A stretch of 64,000 nucleotides of DNA from Effrenium voratum (GCA_963377175.1 CAUJNA010001868.1:675880-739879), one strand, 5' to 3'; shown: positions 30,345 to 41,001, numbered from the stretch's first letter. A program made the numbers and translations. Notes: generated by a model not told the origin, from the sequence alone.

Positions 30345-30733
30345 GGTTCCACCAGGGTTCCACCAGGGTTCCACCAGGCTTCCACCAGGCTTCCACCAGG
30401 CTTCCACCAGGCTTCCACCAGGGTTCCACCATCTGCGAGGTTTCCACCAGGGTTCCATCACATTCTGCAAGGGCTGCGGGGTGGTCTGGTTTGAGGTAAG
30501 GTTCCACAAGGGTTCCACCAGGGTTCCACCAATTTCTTCGAGGGCTGCGGGTGGTCCGGGCTGGTTTGAGGAAGGTTCCACAGCAGTTCCACAAAGGATC
30601 CACCAGAGTTCCACCAGGGTTCTCCACCAGGGTTCCACCAGGGTTCCAGGCTGCGGGGTGGTCCGGGTGGTTAGGTAAGGTTCCACGAGGGTCCGGGGTG
30701 TAAGGTTCCACAAGGGTTCCACAAGGGTTCCAG
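30345..30733 (+). repeat. GGTTCCACCAG minisatellite, left array
   Basis: 11-base units GGTTCCACCAG with variant GCTTCCACCAG. A higher-order unit of about 100-150 bases is marked by GGGCTGCGGGGTGGTC and a following GAGGTAAGGTTCCA. The array stops at GGTTCCAG just before the first internal frame. Confidence 0.85.
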
Positions 30734-30740
30734 CATTTTT

Positions 30741-31080
30741 TTGGAGTTCTTGTTTTTTGTGGTCTGTGTCTACCTTTGCGGCTTGGTCTCAGGAGGGATT
30801 CTTGCGTGGCTGACTGGAGTGGCGACTTCCAAACTGGTGAAGGGCAAGGAGAAGGAGGAATCTTCTTTTGCTCAAACAGAAGTGGTTTGGAAAGAAGCGC
30901 GAGTTGGAGAATGAAGTGGAGCTGAGGTGGCGTCGAGAAGTCGATGAAGGAGCTGACCGCCTTTGCTATTCAACTTCTGGCCGGAGGTTGCATCGTTTGG
31001 GATGTGGCCATATCAAGAACAAGAAGGTCACCACTCTGCAGCTGTGCAGGGACTGCCTCTTGGGGGTTGTCACCCACTAG
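30741..31080 (+). pseudogene. Membrane plus Cys/His frame, broken by a +1 shift
   Basis: Two overlapping coding-like frames. The first (30741-30914) opens with a strongly hydrophobic stretch of about 25 residues rich in Leu, Phe, Val and Gly, a likely membrane helix, followed by a Lys/Glu-rich tail. It then stops. The second, shifted by one base (30868-31080, 70 codons from a TTG), is Glu/Arg-rich and then has H42-x3-C46-x-H48 and C60-x2-C63, a possible metal-binding site, ending at TAG. Codon content suggests the real reading passes from the first to the second around 30880-30895. That would be a one-base indel in a decayed gene, a sequencing error or, less likely, programmed shifting. Small frames combining a membrane helix with a Cys/His tail accompany dinoflagellate retroelements in my recollection, but I cannot confirm homology here. 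Confidence 0.4.
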
Positions 31081-31544
31081 GTGATTGCACCACGCGTGAT
31101 TGACTAAGCTCGGTCATGCGGGGGTGTGAAAGATGCAGGTCAGTTGGACCTTTAAAGCCAAATACTGGTGATGATGCCCTCGCGTCGTCAAACAGCAGAC
31201 GCGTTTTGTGCGGTGCGATTTTGGGCAGAGTTTTGATGTTGCATGGTTGACTTGTCTGCAGGTTTGGACACATGGTGACTTCCTGGAGGGACTTGCAGGC
31301 AAGCTCGGCTTCGACCTCTACACGGTGCTCGTCAGAGTGCGAAGAGAAGGGAGTTAAAAAGGTCTGACTTCCTCCCCTTCCCCGGTCCGGTTCTTTGGGG
31401 CTGGTTTGCGCTTTGGTCCACACACGAGCATACACGTCATGCTGGATCGAAGTGAAGAGAAGGTCGGTGGGCCTTGAGAGTTGAAGGGAGTGTCTGGTCT
31501 CTAGGAGTAGGCTCTTGTGGGATAGGTCTAGGCTAGGAGCCCTG
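31081..31544. other. Spacer between the two internal frames
   Basis: No plus-strand frame. A long minus-strand frame (31070-31765) crosses it and runs antisense to the downstream Lys/Glu-rich frame; it is judged a shadow of the codon bias there. Confidence 0.4.
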
Positions 31545-31937
31545 ATGAAGCGTCCCACAACGGCAAGCTCTTCGGCACCTGCGGGAGAGGGCAACACAAA
31601 GAAGAAGAGCCTTCCCATGCCGAAGCCTGTGAGGAAGACAGTGATCAAGGTGGAGAAGACGGAGCGCAAGGTGGAGACTTCGTCGTCTACGACTTCACTC
31701 GTGGAGTATGACTGCATTGAAAAGGGCCAAGCGGTTGAGAAGAAGAAGTACTTGCCAAAGTCCAAGGAGGCCTTTCAGTCGCAGGAGGCTTCAAAGGAGC
31801 TGGCTGAGCTGGAGAAGGAGGAGGACTGGATCCGGAACAAGATCCCGTCCACCCCGGCGGCCATCACTCCAGGTGGAACTGCTGTGCCCATCACCCCTCC
31901 GGAGCTTCTGGAAGGGAAGTCGCTTGGAGCTGAAGGT
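31545..31937 (+). CDS. Lys/Glu-rich open frame, unknown function
   Basis: Frame begins at ATG 31545 and is open to 31973. It is the most strongly codon-biased stretch of the window interior: Lys is almost always AAG and Glu mostly GAG. About 130 residues: a Ser/Ala-rich N-terminus, a basic region (K-K-K-S-L-P-M-P-K-P-V-R-K), a charged central part with repeated Glu and Lys (likely helical, K-E-L-A-E-L-E-K-E-E-D-W), and a Pro/Thr-rich end (I-P-S-T-P-A-A-I-T-P). No catalytic motif is visible. At about 31937 the sequence turns into GGTTC-type array DNA after GGAGCTGAAG, so coding probably ends there by a splice site or truncation. It lies inside the putative large TIR-F element; a structural or nucleic-acid-binding role is possible but not shown. 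Confidence 0.5.
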
Positions 31938-32170
31938 TCGAGGAAGGTTTCACGAGGGTCCCACCAGGGATGAAGGTTCCAGCACGGTTCTAGCAGGGTT
32001 CCTTCTCTGAGGTTTTCAGGGTTCCACGAGATTCTGCGAGGGCTGTGGGCCCTGAGACTTCACAGGGTTCCACAAAGTTCTGCAACGACTCCACACGCGT
32101 TCCACAAGGCTCCACAATGTTCCACCAGGGTTCCAGAAATGTTGTGCAAGGTTCCGTGGTTTGCCCTGGA
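31938..32170 (+). repeat. GGTTCCAC-type minisatellite, right array
   Basis: Diverged units such as GGTTTCACGAG, GGTTCCAGCACG and GGTTCCACAAAG, with spacing near 11 bases. More decayed than the left array. Confidence 0.65.
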
Positions 32171-32324
32171 GGGAAGCAGTGTGTCGTGCGCCCGCTGTCT
32201 GAAAAGCCATCGGATCGAGATTTGGCGGAACACTAAGCAAAACCGAAATCACAAGTTGTAATCCGCATGCTAAGGAAAACCGGCGTTGAGCTATAATATG
32301 GGTGGCTGGGGTTGCACCACGGGA

Positions 32325-32410
32325 CGATCGGCCCCCGATTGCACCGTCGGGCCCCGATCGGGCCCCGATTGCACCGTCGGGCCCCGATTGCGCCGTCGGG
32401 CCCCGATCAG
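32325..32410 (+). repeat. GC-rich tandem repeat
   Basis: Three to four units based on GATTGCACCGTCGGGCCCC and CGATCGGGCCCC. It lies inside the putative large TIR-F element near its right end. Confidence 0.8.
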
Positions 32411-32649
32411 GGCGAGATTGCGCTTTCACTCGTAGCTTTGCTTCAGAAAGTTACAAGGCGGCATCCTCAGCAACACCGGCGGTAAGGATGGTCCCGGGGC
32501 GTTCCGCGAGGATTCTGGGAGGGTGTGGTGCTGTTGGGGATATCGCCCGAGCTTATTTTTTTTGGGGGGAGATCAAAGGAGCACACTTACCAACCAATTT
32601 CTCGGGTTCTCACATTTGAGTGCAGACCCACAAATTTCGCTTTTAGGAA

Positions 32650-32781
32650 AGCCCAGTTGCCAGCGGGGTCCGCCCCTTTTTCCAACTTCTTTGTGGGCAG
32701 GGTTCCCTTTCCTTTAAACTCAACCAACTAAAAAGGATGCCGATTCTTTTTTTCCCCTGGCCACTGAGGCATCTGATAAAG
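32650..32781 (+). repeat. TIR-W element, diverged
   Basis: Left CCAGTTGCCAGCGGGG and right CCTGGCCACTGAGGCATCTG are imperfectly inverted and resemble the ends of 15985-16104. The interior holds GTTCCCTTT and ACTAAAAAGGATGCCGATTC, as in TIR-C. Confidence 0.45.
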
Positions 32782-33100
32782 ATAGCCTTAGCTATAAGGT
32801 TGTCTTTTGGGTGATGTTTAAAAGGGACAGATTGCAAGAAAACCCTGTGAATGTGCTGTTTTCGGCAACGGGCCTGCCGCAAAGGCCCGTTGTTTGTTTT
32901 TTGTCGGGGTGGGGGGGATGACCTTGGAGGGATAGGGTTAGATGAGCAGTTGCACCGAACCTTATGGTTTTTCACCTTTTGACACGAGTCTATGGTACAC
33001 TTGGGGCACTTGTTTGTGGAGGAGCTCTTATTCTTTCCAACCACAAAAAGAAGGCCACGTAAAACGAAGGGGGACTCACGGTTCGTTCATGCCCTAACTT

Positions 33101-33219
33101 GCTGGTACTCAGCAGGGAATGAGAATTGGAATGTCCTCAAGAAAAACCATCCCATCCATGGCGGTTTCCTTTGAGGGGACCAAAGCCTGGGTTCATTCCG
33201 TTTCACATTCCCTACCGAT
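33101..33219 (+). repeat. TIR-P element
   Basis: GCTGGTACTCAGCAGGGAAT at left; TTCATTCCGTTTCACATTCC and CTACC at right. Confidence 0.6.
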
Positions 33220-33314
33220 TTCGCACCTTTTTGAGAAAATGGTGGGTTTTCCTTTCAGGGCCTTCTTTCAAAACCAACCAAATAGGGTCTTCCCCCCAAA
33301 AAAACGACACCCCC

Positions 33315-33411
33315 ACCAAGACTCTCCATGACCCTTTTAAACATGGGTCCATGACCCCATTATTTTGAGTCATGACCAACCATTTGGTAAGGTTCAGAAG
33401 GAGACTCCAAG
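33315..33411 (+). repeat. TIR-H element
   Basis: CCAAGACTCTCCATGACCC at left, GGTCCATGACCCCATTA inside, AAGGAGACTCCAAG at right. Confidence 0.7.
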
Positions 33412-33564
33412 CACATGTTTGGGAAACACGGCATAGAGGGGTGGGGGCGACCGCGAAGCCGAGGGGCGAGCTTTGAGTGGCGCTTCACCTTCCCGAAGCT
33501 GCGACTCATCACGGGTGAGGCCATGAGCGAAAAACGAGACGAGGCTCGAGGTCCTTGGTTTTTG

Positions 33565-33684
33565 TTTGACTGCTATTGGGTTGGATCTTTAGACTTTAAC
33601 TTGTTGGTTGAAATCAAGTTGGGTTTTCCGAATCAAGCCTCCAAAATGTGATTCACTTTTTGCAGGGGGTCAACAGCAACCAAG
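33565..33684 (+). repeat. TIR-B element
   Basis: TTTGACTGCTATTGGGTTGG at left, CACTTTTTGCAGGGGGTC inside, CAACAGCAACCAAG at right. The ends pair over about 13 bases. Confidence 0.75.
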
Positions 33685-34318
33685 GTGTTGTTCAACTCCA
33701 ATTGGCGCTTCTTTGTTTGGGAAATATCAGTTGTACTGGGTTTTTTTGGAATATCACTCTTCTTGGATCAAGTTTTTTTGTTTTTAATAAGAGTTGTTTT
33801 TGTAGTCTGTTCACTTTTACTAGGCTGTACAAAGCAGTCAGTTTTTTGCAGGCCCATACCAAGGGTTGTGAAGATTAAACATCCGGGGGTTTCAATTACG
33901 GGTGTGTATGGGAGAAACGGTGGATGTCAACTCAATATGGAGAGGGAACAAAGGACACCCTATTGAACAACTCCAATGGCTTGTGGCTGGTTTACACTGC
34001 AGGCTAACATGGAGGCTTTGTACATGGAACCAAGTCTTCCGAAGAAGTCTTGGGCTTGAGCTTGACGGAATCGCCTAGGGAGAGGAAGAGCGTGCCATCA
34101 AGACAATACACAAACAATTACACCAGCATAGACCCCAGATAGCATACACGCAGCATCCTAATGGCCCTACCTGTGTCATGATGATGTTGGCAGCCTACTA
34201 AAAGTGAACAGATTGCAACCAAATGCAACACGAGAATGGGAGGTTTCTCAAATGCTGGACCCCGAGGTTTCACGAAAATGGACCCTGAAATTTTCAACAG
34301 GAAACCACAAGGAACCAA
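33685..34318. other. Gene-free stretch, nothing recognised
   Basis: T-rich 33720-33860, then mixed sequence. No repeat family or coding frame supported. Confidence 0.3.
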
Positions 34319-34413
34319 CCAGCATCCAAGGGTTGTCCATTGGTACCCAAAATGGCTCACAAAAGAAGAGCACGTCAGGTACAAACGGACCAACCACCCT
34401 TGGAGGGTGCTGG
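34319..34413 (+). repeat. TIR-I element
   Basis: CCAGCATCCAAGGGTTGTCC at left, GGTACCCAAAATGGCTCAC in the loop, CCTTGGAGGGTGCTGG at right. Confidence 0.7.
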
Positions 34414-35683
34414 AAACCCATTTTATTGGGGGGAGGTCCCCTGTTCTTCTTGAGGTCCAGGTGGACTCGCGGAGAACGGAAGATCACCTCGTGCTTCTCG
34501 ATGTACCGGAAACAGCCATAGAATCGAAGGCCCCCTTCCATTTGACAAAACCCGCAAAATTGGTGGTGTTCCTTTTGTCCCCCGTACAATCCCAAAAACC
34601 ATCCCAAATTGTATCAAACATAAAGGAACCACCCACATGCAACTTCGCCAAATGGCTTCGCTCAGTTCCATCCTCATGTTGTTAATTGAACCGAACATTC
34701 TTCCTTGGACTCTATTTTGTTGGACACTCCGCCTGCTTGTGGGCCGAACAGTGGAACAAGAAGTCAAGCAACAAATGTAAGGTTGGGAAAACGGGGTCCG
34801 TCTTCAGTCGCACAAACTCTCCCATGGCCTTCCTGCTGAACATTTCTTGCCGTCAACACTCCAAGACCCTCCAACCGGAAGTTCTTTGCTTGGCGAACCT
34901 CAGCAGGGGATCGAGTGAAAGGGACTGCCCCTTGCCAGCCACCTCTTTGAGAAACGAGAGCGAAGATTGGCTGGGGTGGCTCTAGTCAACCAGTGACCCC
35001 CCGAATGTGCGCTCCCATGGAATCCAAAGGTCCACTAGGTCTTCCTTTCTTCAGGTTGCATAGGAGTGTGATAGGGGGAAAGCACCCTGACCATTTCAAT
35101 TTCTCTGAGGTTCCTCGGACGCCCCGCAAATTCAACGATTTGCTTGAGACGCTCGGTAAAATTTCAGGTTTTTGGAGACCTGTGAAATGTCAGTTTTTCT
35201 TTTGTGAAATGTCAATGTCAGGTGTTTTTAGACAAACTGGTGACACTTTTTGAGACCAACTGGGTGAAATTGGGTGGTCCTTGTTTCAACTGAGACACCC
35301 ACACCCCCATGGCGTTTGCTCTGGGATTCATGTCCGTTGTTGCCGTTTGTCGGTGAAATGTCAAGTTTTTTGAGACCCACTGGGTGAAGTTCGCAAAAAA
35401 TGTCTCAAACAAAAGCCACTGGGTGAAGTTCGCAAATGGTGTTCTTTGCTTCTGGGATTTGGGGTCAGGTGTCCCTGGCGGTGAGTCTCCTGGATGCCAA
35501 GACCTGGGAGCTCCTTGGCCCGGGCCCTGGCGAAACGAGCCGCCCGGCCTGTGACGCTGTGAGCGTGGCGTCGTTTTTTTTTTTTTTTGAAACTGCCTTG
35601 TTGCTTTTTTGGCGGAAACTCGCACTTTTTGTGAAGCTATACCCTTTGTTTCTTCTTTTTCTTGTTTGGAGTGTGTCTTGTTG
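34414..35683. other. Gene-free stretch with local GTGAAATGTCA repeats
   Basis: Between 35155 and 35440 short phrases recur: GTGAAATGTCA four times, ACTGGGTGAA four times and TTTGAGACCA/CCA. No larger repeat family; frames of up to 149 codons at 34236-34685 lack domains. Confidence 0.4.
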
Positions 35684-35795
35684 CTTGATTGCTCTTGGAT
35701 CTTTAGAGGTTGGCACTTGTTGGTTGAAAACAAGGGTTTTCGGAATCAATGCCAGAAAACGTGAAGCGTTTTGCAAAGGGGTCAGCGCGAGCAGT
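35684..35795 (+). repeat. TIR-B element, diverged
   Basis: CTTGATTGCTCTTGGATC at left, GGTTGAAAACAAGGGTTTTC inside, GTTTTGCAAAGGGGTCAGC at right. Confidence 0.55.
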
Positions 35796-36221
35796 GCACA
35801 CACTCGCAGTGCTCCGTTCTTTGCAGTTCGGCAGCTGTTGTCTTTCTCGAATGGAGACCCAAGTTTTTGATGAGAGAGTTGGGTCATTTTAAAGGAACAG
35901 ATTCAAAAGGAAGCATCGTTTTGCAGATTCCCTATGTTAAGACACAGCCAAATCAGGTCAACTCAGCATGGACAACGGTTTTTTGTGGGTCGAATTGAAG
36001 GCGCTCCCCCACCTCCTAGAACGAATCTGCAAGAGATGTCTGAAGCACGCAATTGCAGTTTTGGCAGCGCTGTCAGCTGGGAAGACCCGTCTGTTGGCGC
36101 TCAAAAGCCTCTTGTTGGGAGCTTTTGTGCCCCCTGCAGCCTACTTCTTTGGCCAGGGCTGCGAGGAATCCTCAGATGGCAGCGGCTGTGTTGACATCGG
36201 ATGTTTGTGATCCGAAGTACT

Positions 36222-36350
36222 TTTCTAGGGGACACTTCCCCATTCTTAACCCAGGGATCCTTCTTTCCAGAAAACCATCAGACCCACGAGAAACATCCGG
36301 TTTTTTAAAGGAACGATGGTTGAAAAGAATGGGAAATCAACCCCTACAAT
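36222..36350 (+). repeat. TIR-G element, complete
   Basis: TTCTAGGGGACACTTCCCC at left and GGGAAATCAACCCCTACAA at right. It shares about 45 bases of downstream flank with 12522-12648. Confidence 0.75.
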
Positions 36351-36401
36351 GATGAGTTTGAAACCATGATATCAAAGTTCAGACTGCTTGGGTTGGTAGG
36401 G

Positions 36402-36479
36402 GAACGATGGTTGAAATGGCGATCCGTATTTGAAAAGAACGATGGTTGAAAAGAATGGACAAGGGATCAACCCCTAGAA
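36402..36479 (+). repeat. TIR-G right half with duplicated arm
   Basis: ACGATGGTTGAAA occurs twice, then GGGATCAACCCCTAGAAC. The left half is missing. Confidence 0.6.
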
Positions 36480-36525
36480 CTTTCCAAGGCCCGAGCTTGA
36501 GCCCTGGTGTTTGAGTCAACATCAG

Positions 36526-36643
36526 CTCAGTTGTTCAGTGGCACCAATTCTTTTTCCCCTTTTTTTCTGGTGGCTGCCCCACTAAAAGTGGTCCAAGCCC
36601 CAAAAAGGGGTTCCCTTTTTTCCAGGGTCACTGAACAACTGAG
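36526..36643 (+). repeat. TIR-C element, full length
   Basis: Perfect 15-bp termini, with GGTGGCTGCCCCACTAAAAG in the core. Confidence 0.85.
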
Positions 36644-37500
36644 CCAGCGTTGCTTTCTTGCAAGCCGCGTCGTCGAGAATTCGTTGCCTGGGCTTCGAGG
36701 AATTCTGGCAGGTTTCTTTCGGGGCGCCCGAACGGCTCCAGGGTGGGAAAGTTGGATGCTTGCTGGAAATCCGAGCTGGACTGGCCGGCTAAGCAGCAAC
36801 TCTACCAATACTGCCCATCACTCATCCCATGTTAAACCTGACCAGTTGTTTTTCTAGAAGGGAAGCCAGGTCAGTTGTCACAATGCTTACCGAGTGCTTC
36901 CAACCTGGGTGTTGGATTCGATACCTCGGCTAGGCCAAGTGACTCAGTCCCTGAAGGACCCGCTGAAATCCGTCGGAGCCTGTGAGTCGGGCGCGTCGGG
37001 AGTCGGGAGGGATGCAGAGAGTTGGGGCAAGGAACAAGCGGGAGTTCTGGCAGGCAGCAAGCCCAAATTCGAATGGTTTGGTGGATGTCCCACGGTTTTG
37101 CTGGGTATTTGACTCACTTCCTGTAGAAATTCACGCTGGTTTCTATGATGGATATGTGTCAAGACTAGAGGCTCCTTTCTTGCAACGACAAACATCCGAC
37201 AGGTTTCGACTCGCGGCCAGCCGTTCAGCTTACGTAGCTTGGCCCTTGATATGCTGAGGTGTCCGCAGCCGCAGACCGACCTTCTCAATGTGAGTTCAAC
37301 AGCCTGACCGTCGGCTGCTTGGAGGTTTGGCCCGGTCAAGCGTAGTGTGGCTTAAGTTCGTGCCATTTGGGCATTTTTGTACGGCGACCCATCTTGCTCG
37401 GGGAGAGAGGAACAAGCTCCGGCCCTGGTGATGGTCCACTACCTGGGCATTCCTTGTTTCCGGCTTGTGCACTACAGTATTTGAAGCCCCCATGTATGTG
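36644..37500. other. Gene-free stretch, nothing recognised
   Basis: Overlapping frames on both strands up to 131 codons (36944-37339 minus); none with a domain. Confidence 0.3.
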
Positions 37501-37501
37501 T

Positions 37502-37521
37502 CTCTCTGTGTGTGTGTGTGT
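37502..37521. repeat. (TC)n(TG)n microsatellite
   Basis: A short dinucleotide run directly before a TIR-B left end. Confidence 0.7.
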
Positions 37522-37636
37522 CTTGATTGCTCTTGGGTTGGATGTTTAGCCTTTAACTTTTTTGTCGAAATCAGCTTTCCATTGAACCTGCGAGAAGTTG
37601 AAAACACTTTTTGCAGAGGCGTCAGCAGCAACCAAG
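37522..37636 (+). repeat. TIR-B element
   Basis: CTTGATTGCTCTTGGGTTGG at left, ACACTTTTTGCAGAGGCGTC inside, AGCAGCAACCAAG at right. The termini CTTGATTGCT and AGCAACCAAG pair with one mismatch. Confidence 0.75.
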
Positions 37637-39406
37637 GTGCAGTTGGCCACTTCAGCGTACCTGCAGTTTCCTGGGGAAAGCTCGGGCCATTGACCGACCC
37701 CTTTGAGATGGTTCGGCTTTCAAGCACAAGCTCTGTGTTTTGAAGGCTACCCATGTTGGGTTGGTTTAAAGGAGAACCATAGGGAAAGCCGCGGGTTCTT
37801 TTTGGTTCCCCGATTTTGACACATGCCCGGGAGATGGCCACATGTCACGCTGTTTGGGAGCCAGGTTCTCACCCGTTTCGGATGAACCTGGCAGTGTGTT
37901 TGGGGCAACACAAGGAAACTTCACCAATTACTTCACCACAGGTGTCAGAGAAACCCATCCCGAGTACTAGACATCATGGCCTCACCCACTGCCCACGTTT
38001 CTCCTTCAAGCTGTTGGTTCAAACATCATGTTGGAGCAAGTTGAAAAGCGTTTATTTCAAGCGGAGCCCTGAAAATCCAAAGCGGGCCTCACTTGATGCC
38101 TTCCGTTCAAGCTGGAGTTGCTCGAAGGGGGAAATGAACTTCTTGTTTTATGTCTGTGTGGGGACGGGCCTTTCCCCACCTTGTGAGGTGAAGGCTGTGG
38201 GCAAGAGCTACCGCAAGGGCTCCATGTCCATCTCTGCCGGGATCTCGGGGATCGACTGCCGTGCTTGCGGCTGTGACCAACGTCCCTGGAAGTTGGGTAA
38301 GCGTTAGCAAGGGCAAAGCATTGTCGAGCAAACTGGCAGAGGGCACAAATCAACGAATGACAGTAGTCGAGCAAATGGAAGGACCACCCGGTGATGTACT
38401 TACTATACGCGATTACGTTGGGGCAAGGAAAGATCTTGCTAGGAATGGTAGAAGAAGTAGTAGCTGTTGTCCTAGTACTCGTAGTCTTAGTAGTAGTTGC
38501 AGCCGTAGTCCTGGTCGTAGTCGTGGTTGTAGCCGCTGTAGGCGCAGTCGTAGGTAGTGTGCAGTATGTAGCAGGCAGTACGCAGTAGGTAGTTGGTGTA
38601 GGTAGTAGGCATTCGTATTAGAAAAGTAATAGACAAGTCGCATTATGGCAAGTAAAGTACCAGCAGGAGAGATGCATTAAAGCAGTAGAAGCAGCATAAG
38701 TTGAAGGAATTATGTTGTATACCTGCGTATACCACGAAAAAAGGACAACACAAGTTGTCAGGTTTGGAGCATTTCGCTCAGAATCGAAAGGCCTACATGG
38801 GAAGCTGACAGCCCTACTCCGCCTCGTTCGCTCTGCAAAGCTAGGTTTCTCTCAGCATTTGGGTGTGCTTGCTTTGGGTTTGGTACTTGTGGGGTGGGTT
38901 TACAAGGTCATTTTAAGACACACTTTGCTTACCTCTTAAAAACACAACTTTTCAACTTTTTGGGTAACATGGGCTATATGTCTGTAAAAGATTAACTTCC
39001 CCAGGGCTTGGAGTTTTAAGGGGTAAGTTTGGGTATGCCTGAACTAGGGACCTGGTTGGTTGCAGCTGGATTCCCTTGGCCATGAGCGAGCCGGTCGAAG
39101 GTGAATCGATCTGATCTTTGAGAGCTATCAGTTGGATTCTCTCGATATTGTATGCCCTGAAGCTCCTGACTTTTTCGGGAGCCTCAACAAATGTCGTTGT
39201 TTTAAGTCCCTTAAAGGGTCGGGAGTCTAGGACCTGCATTGAAGGGGGTTGAACTGTTTTTTTCATTCTACATGGTTGACACCAAGCATGCTTGGCACAC
39301 ACCCAGTTCACTTTCGACGCACCTCGTACTTCCGAGGCTTGGCTTGATTAAACCGCAGGTGGGTGTGTCTTCGTTCTGAGGATATCATTTTTCGGGTCGG
39401 TTTGCA
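37637..39406. other. Gene-free stretch with GTAGT-type low complexity
   Basis: 38450-38600 is built of GTAGTC, GTAGTA and GTAGGC variants. A 163-codon frame (37816-38307) has no recognisable domain. No repeat family placed. Confidence 0.4.
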
Positions 39407-39512
39407 GCGAATGAGGGAATGACCCTACAAACCATCCCCTATGGTTTCCTTCAAGGGAACCCCCTTCCGGTTTATTCCAAAAGCCGGAGGGTCATTCCCT
39501 ATCGCACCAGCA
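39407..39512. repeat. TIR-P element, inverted neighbour
   Basis: GCGAATGAGGGAATGACCC at left, AGGGTCATTCCCTATCGCACC at right (inverted termini). Confidence 0.55.
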
Positions 39513-39522
39513 AGTTTATCTT

Positions 39523-39625
39523 GCTGGTGCTCAGTAGGGAATGAGGGCAGGAATCTGGGGATTCCCTTAAAGGAAACCACCAGTTGGATGGTTTATAGGC
39601 GTCATTCCATTTCTCATTCCCTGCC
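39523..39625. repeat. TIR-P element, reference copy
   Basis: GCTGGTGCTCAGTAGGGAAT with ATTCCCTTAAAGGAAACCAC inside and CATTTCTCATTCCCTGC at right. The ACCAGCAAG..CTTGCTGGT hinge joins it head-to-head to the previous copy. A fragment follows at about 39700-39740. Confidence 0.65.
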
Positions 39626-40139
39626 CTGCATCCAAAATGACAGATCCCAAGTATCCAAGTGCATAACGACGGCCCCAACGATCCTTTTTTCCAGTTCATT
39701 CCCGAACCCGGAGGGGCATTCCCAAAGCCGCACCAGCAAGTGGCTGTCGGTCAAAACCAATTCACCATTTTCTTTGTCGGTTCCCAGGTCTCAGCGCTGC
39801 CAAAGCATTTGGCGGAGGACTTCCCAGCGAGCAGTGGCTAAGGGCCCGAGTTGAACGCGTCGTGGGGGTGTTTGGCGGGCTCCGTTTTTTTTGTTTTTTT
39901 GTCTTGTTTGAAGGGTGGCCCATTTGGAGGTTGAGGAAACCCAAAGGAAATTATGTTCAGGGTGTTTGGGGAGTTGAGGGAAATTGAAGGAACCCACCCG
40001 GGTGCCCCTTTGTGGCACACGCCCATTTGCAGGTCGTGATTTTCTTTTGTGCCCCTGAGGTTTGAAAGGGACATGCTCTGACGATCGAGACCTCATTCTT
40101 TTAACCATCAACTGCAGATTTGGGGCGGGGGGCAGGGGG

Positions 40140-40184
40140 GGGCAACCTCCTGGAAAGAATGGGGACGTATTTCACCCCTAGACC
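40140..40184 (-). repeat. TIR-G end fragment
   Basis: CCTGGAAAGAATGGGG and TTTCACCCCTAGACC only. Confidence 0.5.
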
Positions 40185-40216
40185 TTGAAGCTGTTTGGAG
40201 GCTCCTTTCCAGACTC

Positions 40217-40290
40217 CTTGACTGCTATTGGGTTGGATCTTTAGACTTTAACTTTTCGGTTGCAATCAAGTGGTGTTTTCCACTAAACCA
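40217..40290 (+). repeat. TIR-B element, right end lost
   Basis: CTTGACTGCTATTGGGTTGG through GTGTTTTCCACTAAACC; the TTTGCAG half is absent. Confidence 0.7.
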
Positions 40291-40870
40291 GGACTCCCTA
40301 GGGTTGTTTTTGTTGGTGACGGGATTCCCAAGAAGGGCGCTGGACCTCGCCCGGGCCCTTTTTCAACCCTCAAGAAGCTGGCTCATTGACGTCCGACGTC
40401 CAGTCCGATCCAAGCACGGCCAACATCCGGCAGCCTGCGATGAGCCGAACAGAGCAGCCCCCATGTGTTGTGAACAAGTGGAAACCGAGAACCAGTGAGG
40501 CTGAGCAGCGTCCCGGAAAGGTGCTCTGAGCAGTGAACCTACGGCTTTGTTGCATGATGTCAGTTGTGTGAAATGGCATGCGTTGGATTTTGAGTCCCTT
40601 GAGTCTTGCGTCCGTCTGCAAGACGCCTTCCGGGCAAGCCTGCCTCGCACCTCCCACAGGGTAAGACAAAACTAAGAACCACAGCGCCTGGGATACCGCC
40701 CATGGTCTGAAGAGAAGGCGGCAAGTAGGGATGGCGAGCCCAGGCCGAGCGGCGGGCAAGGTGCCCTGGGACCAAGACACCGCCCGGAGCGTGAAGGAAC
40801 AGGCGCGCAGGGGAAGGCTTGAACCTTTGCCCGTCATTTGTGCCAGTCATTTGTGCCAGGCTTGTGACAC

Positions 40871-41001
40871 CCTGTGGATGGTTGCGAAATCCGTCCGCAC
40901 CACTTGGAAACCATGCTTGAAACCACTGTTTGTTGGTATTTGTAGGGGAATCATCATTCCAGGTTTTCTTAGGTGGTGCAGGAATTCGTCCATCCACAGT
41001 A
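40871..41001 (+). repeat. TIR-L element
   Basis: CCTGTGGATGGTTGCGAAAT at left; GTTTGTTGGTATTTGTAGGG and CTTAGGTGGTGC inside; TTCGTCCATCCACAGT at right. Confidence 0.75.

Larger units (their letters stand above)
30271..32558 (+). mobile_element. Putative large TIR-F element with internal frames
   Basis: The left end (30271) is nearly identical over 90 bases to the left end of the short TIR-F copies. The right end (GTGCTGTTGGGGATATCGCC to GAGCTTATT, about 32528-32558) matches their right end, and both point the same way. The short copies have only a repeat array between these ends. Here the ends are 2.3 kb apart and enclose two coding-like frames, two arrays and a GC-rich tandem repeat. Inference: this is the parental or a longer relative of the short copies. 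No transposase, integrase or reverse transcriptase motif was recognised, so its mode of movement is unknown. Alternatively two truncated TIR-F copies flank unrelated coding DNA by chance. Confidence 0.5.

Noticed and set aside
30345..30733. Regular short repeats suggesting a CRISPR array
   Set aside because: The 11-base GGTTCCACCAG units are contiguous, without unique spacers of constant length, and no cas-like gene is near. It is a minisatellite.
31070..31765. 231-codon minus-strand frame
   Set aside because: It lies antisense to the Lys/Glu-rich frame, whose AAG/GAG codons leave few stops on the other strand. The plus frame has the better codon pattern.
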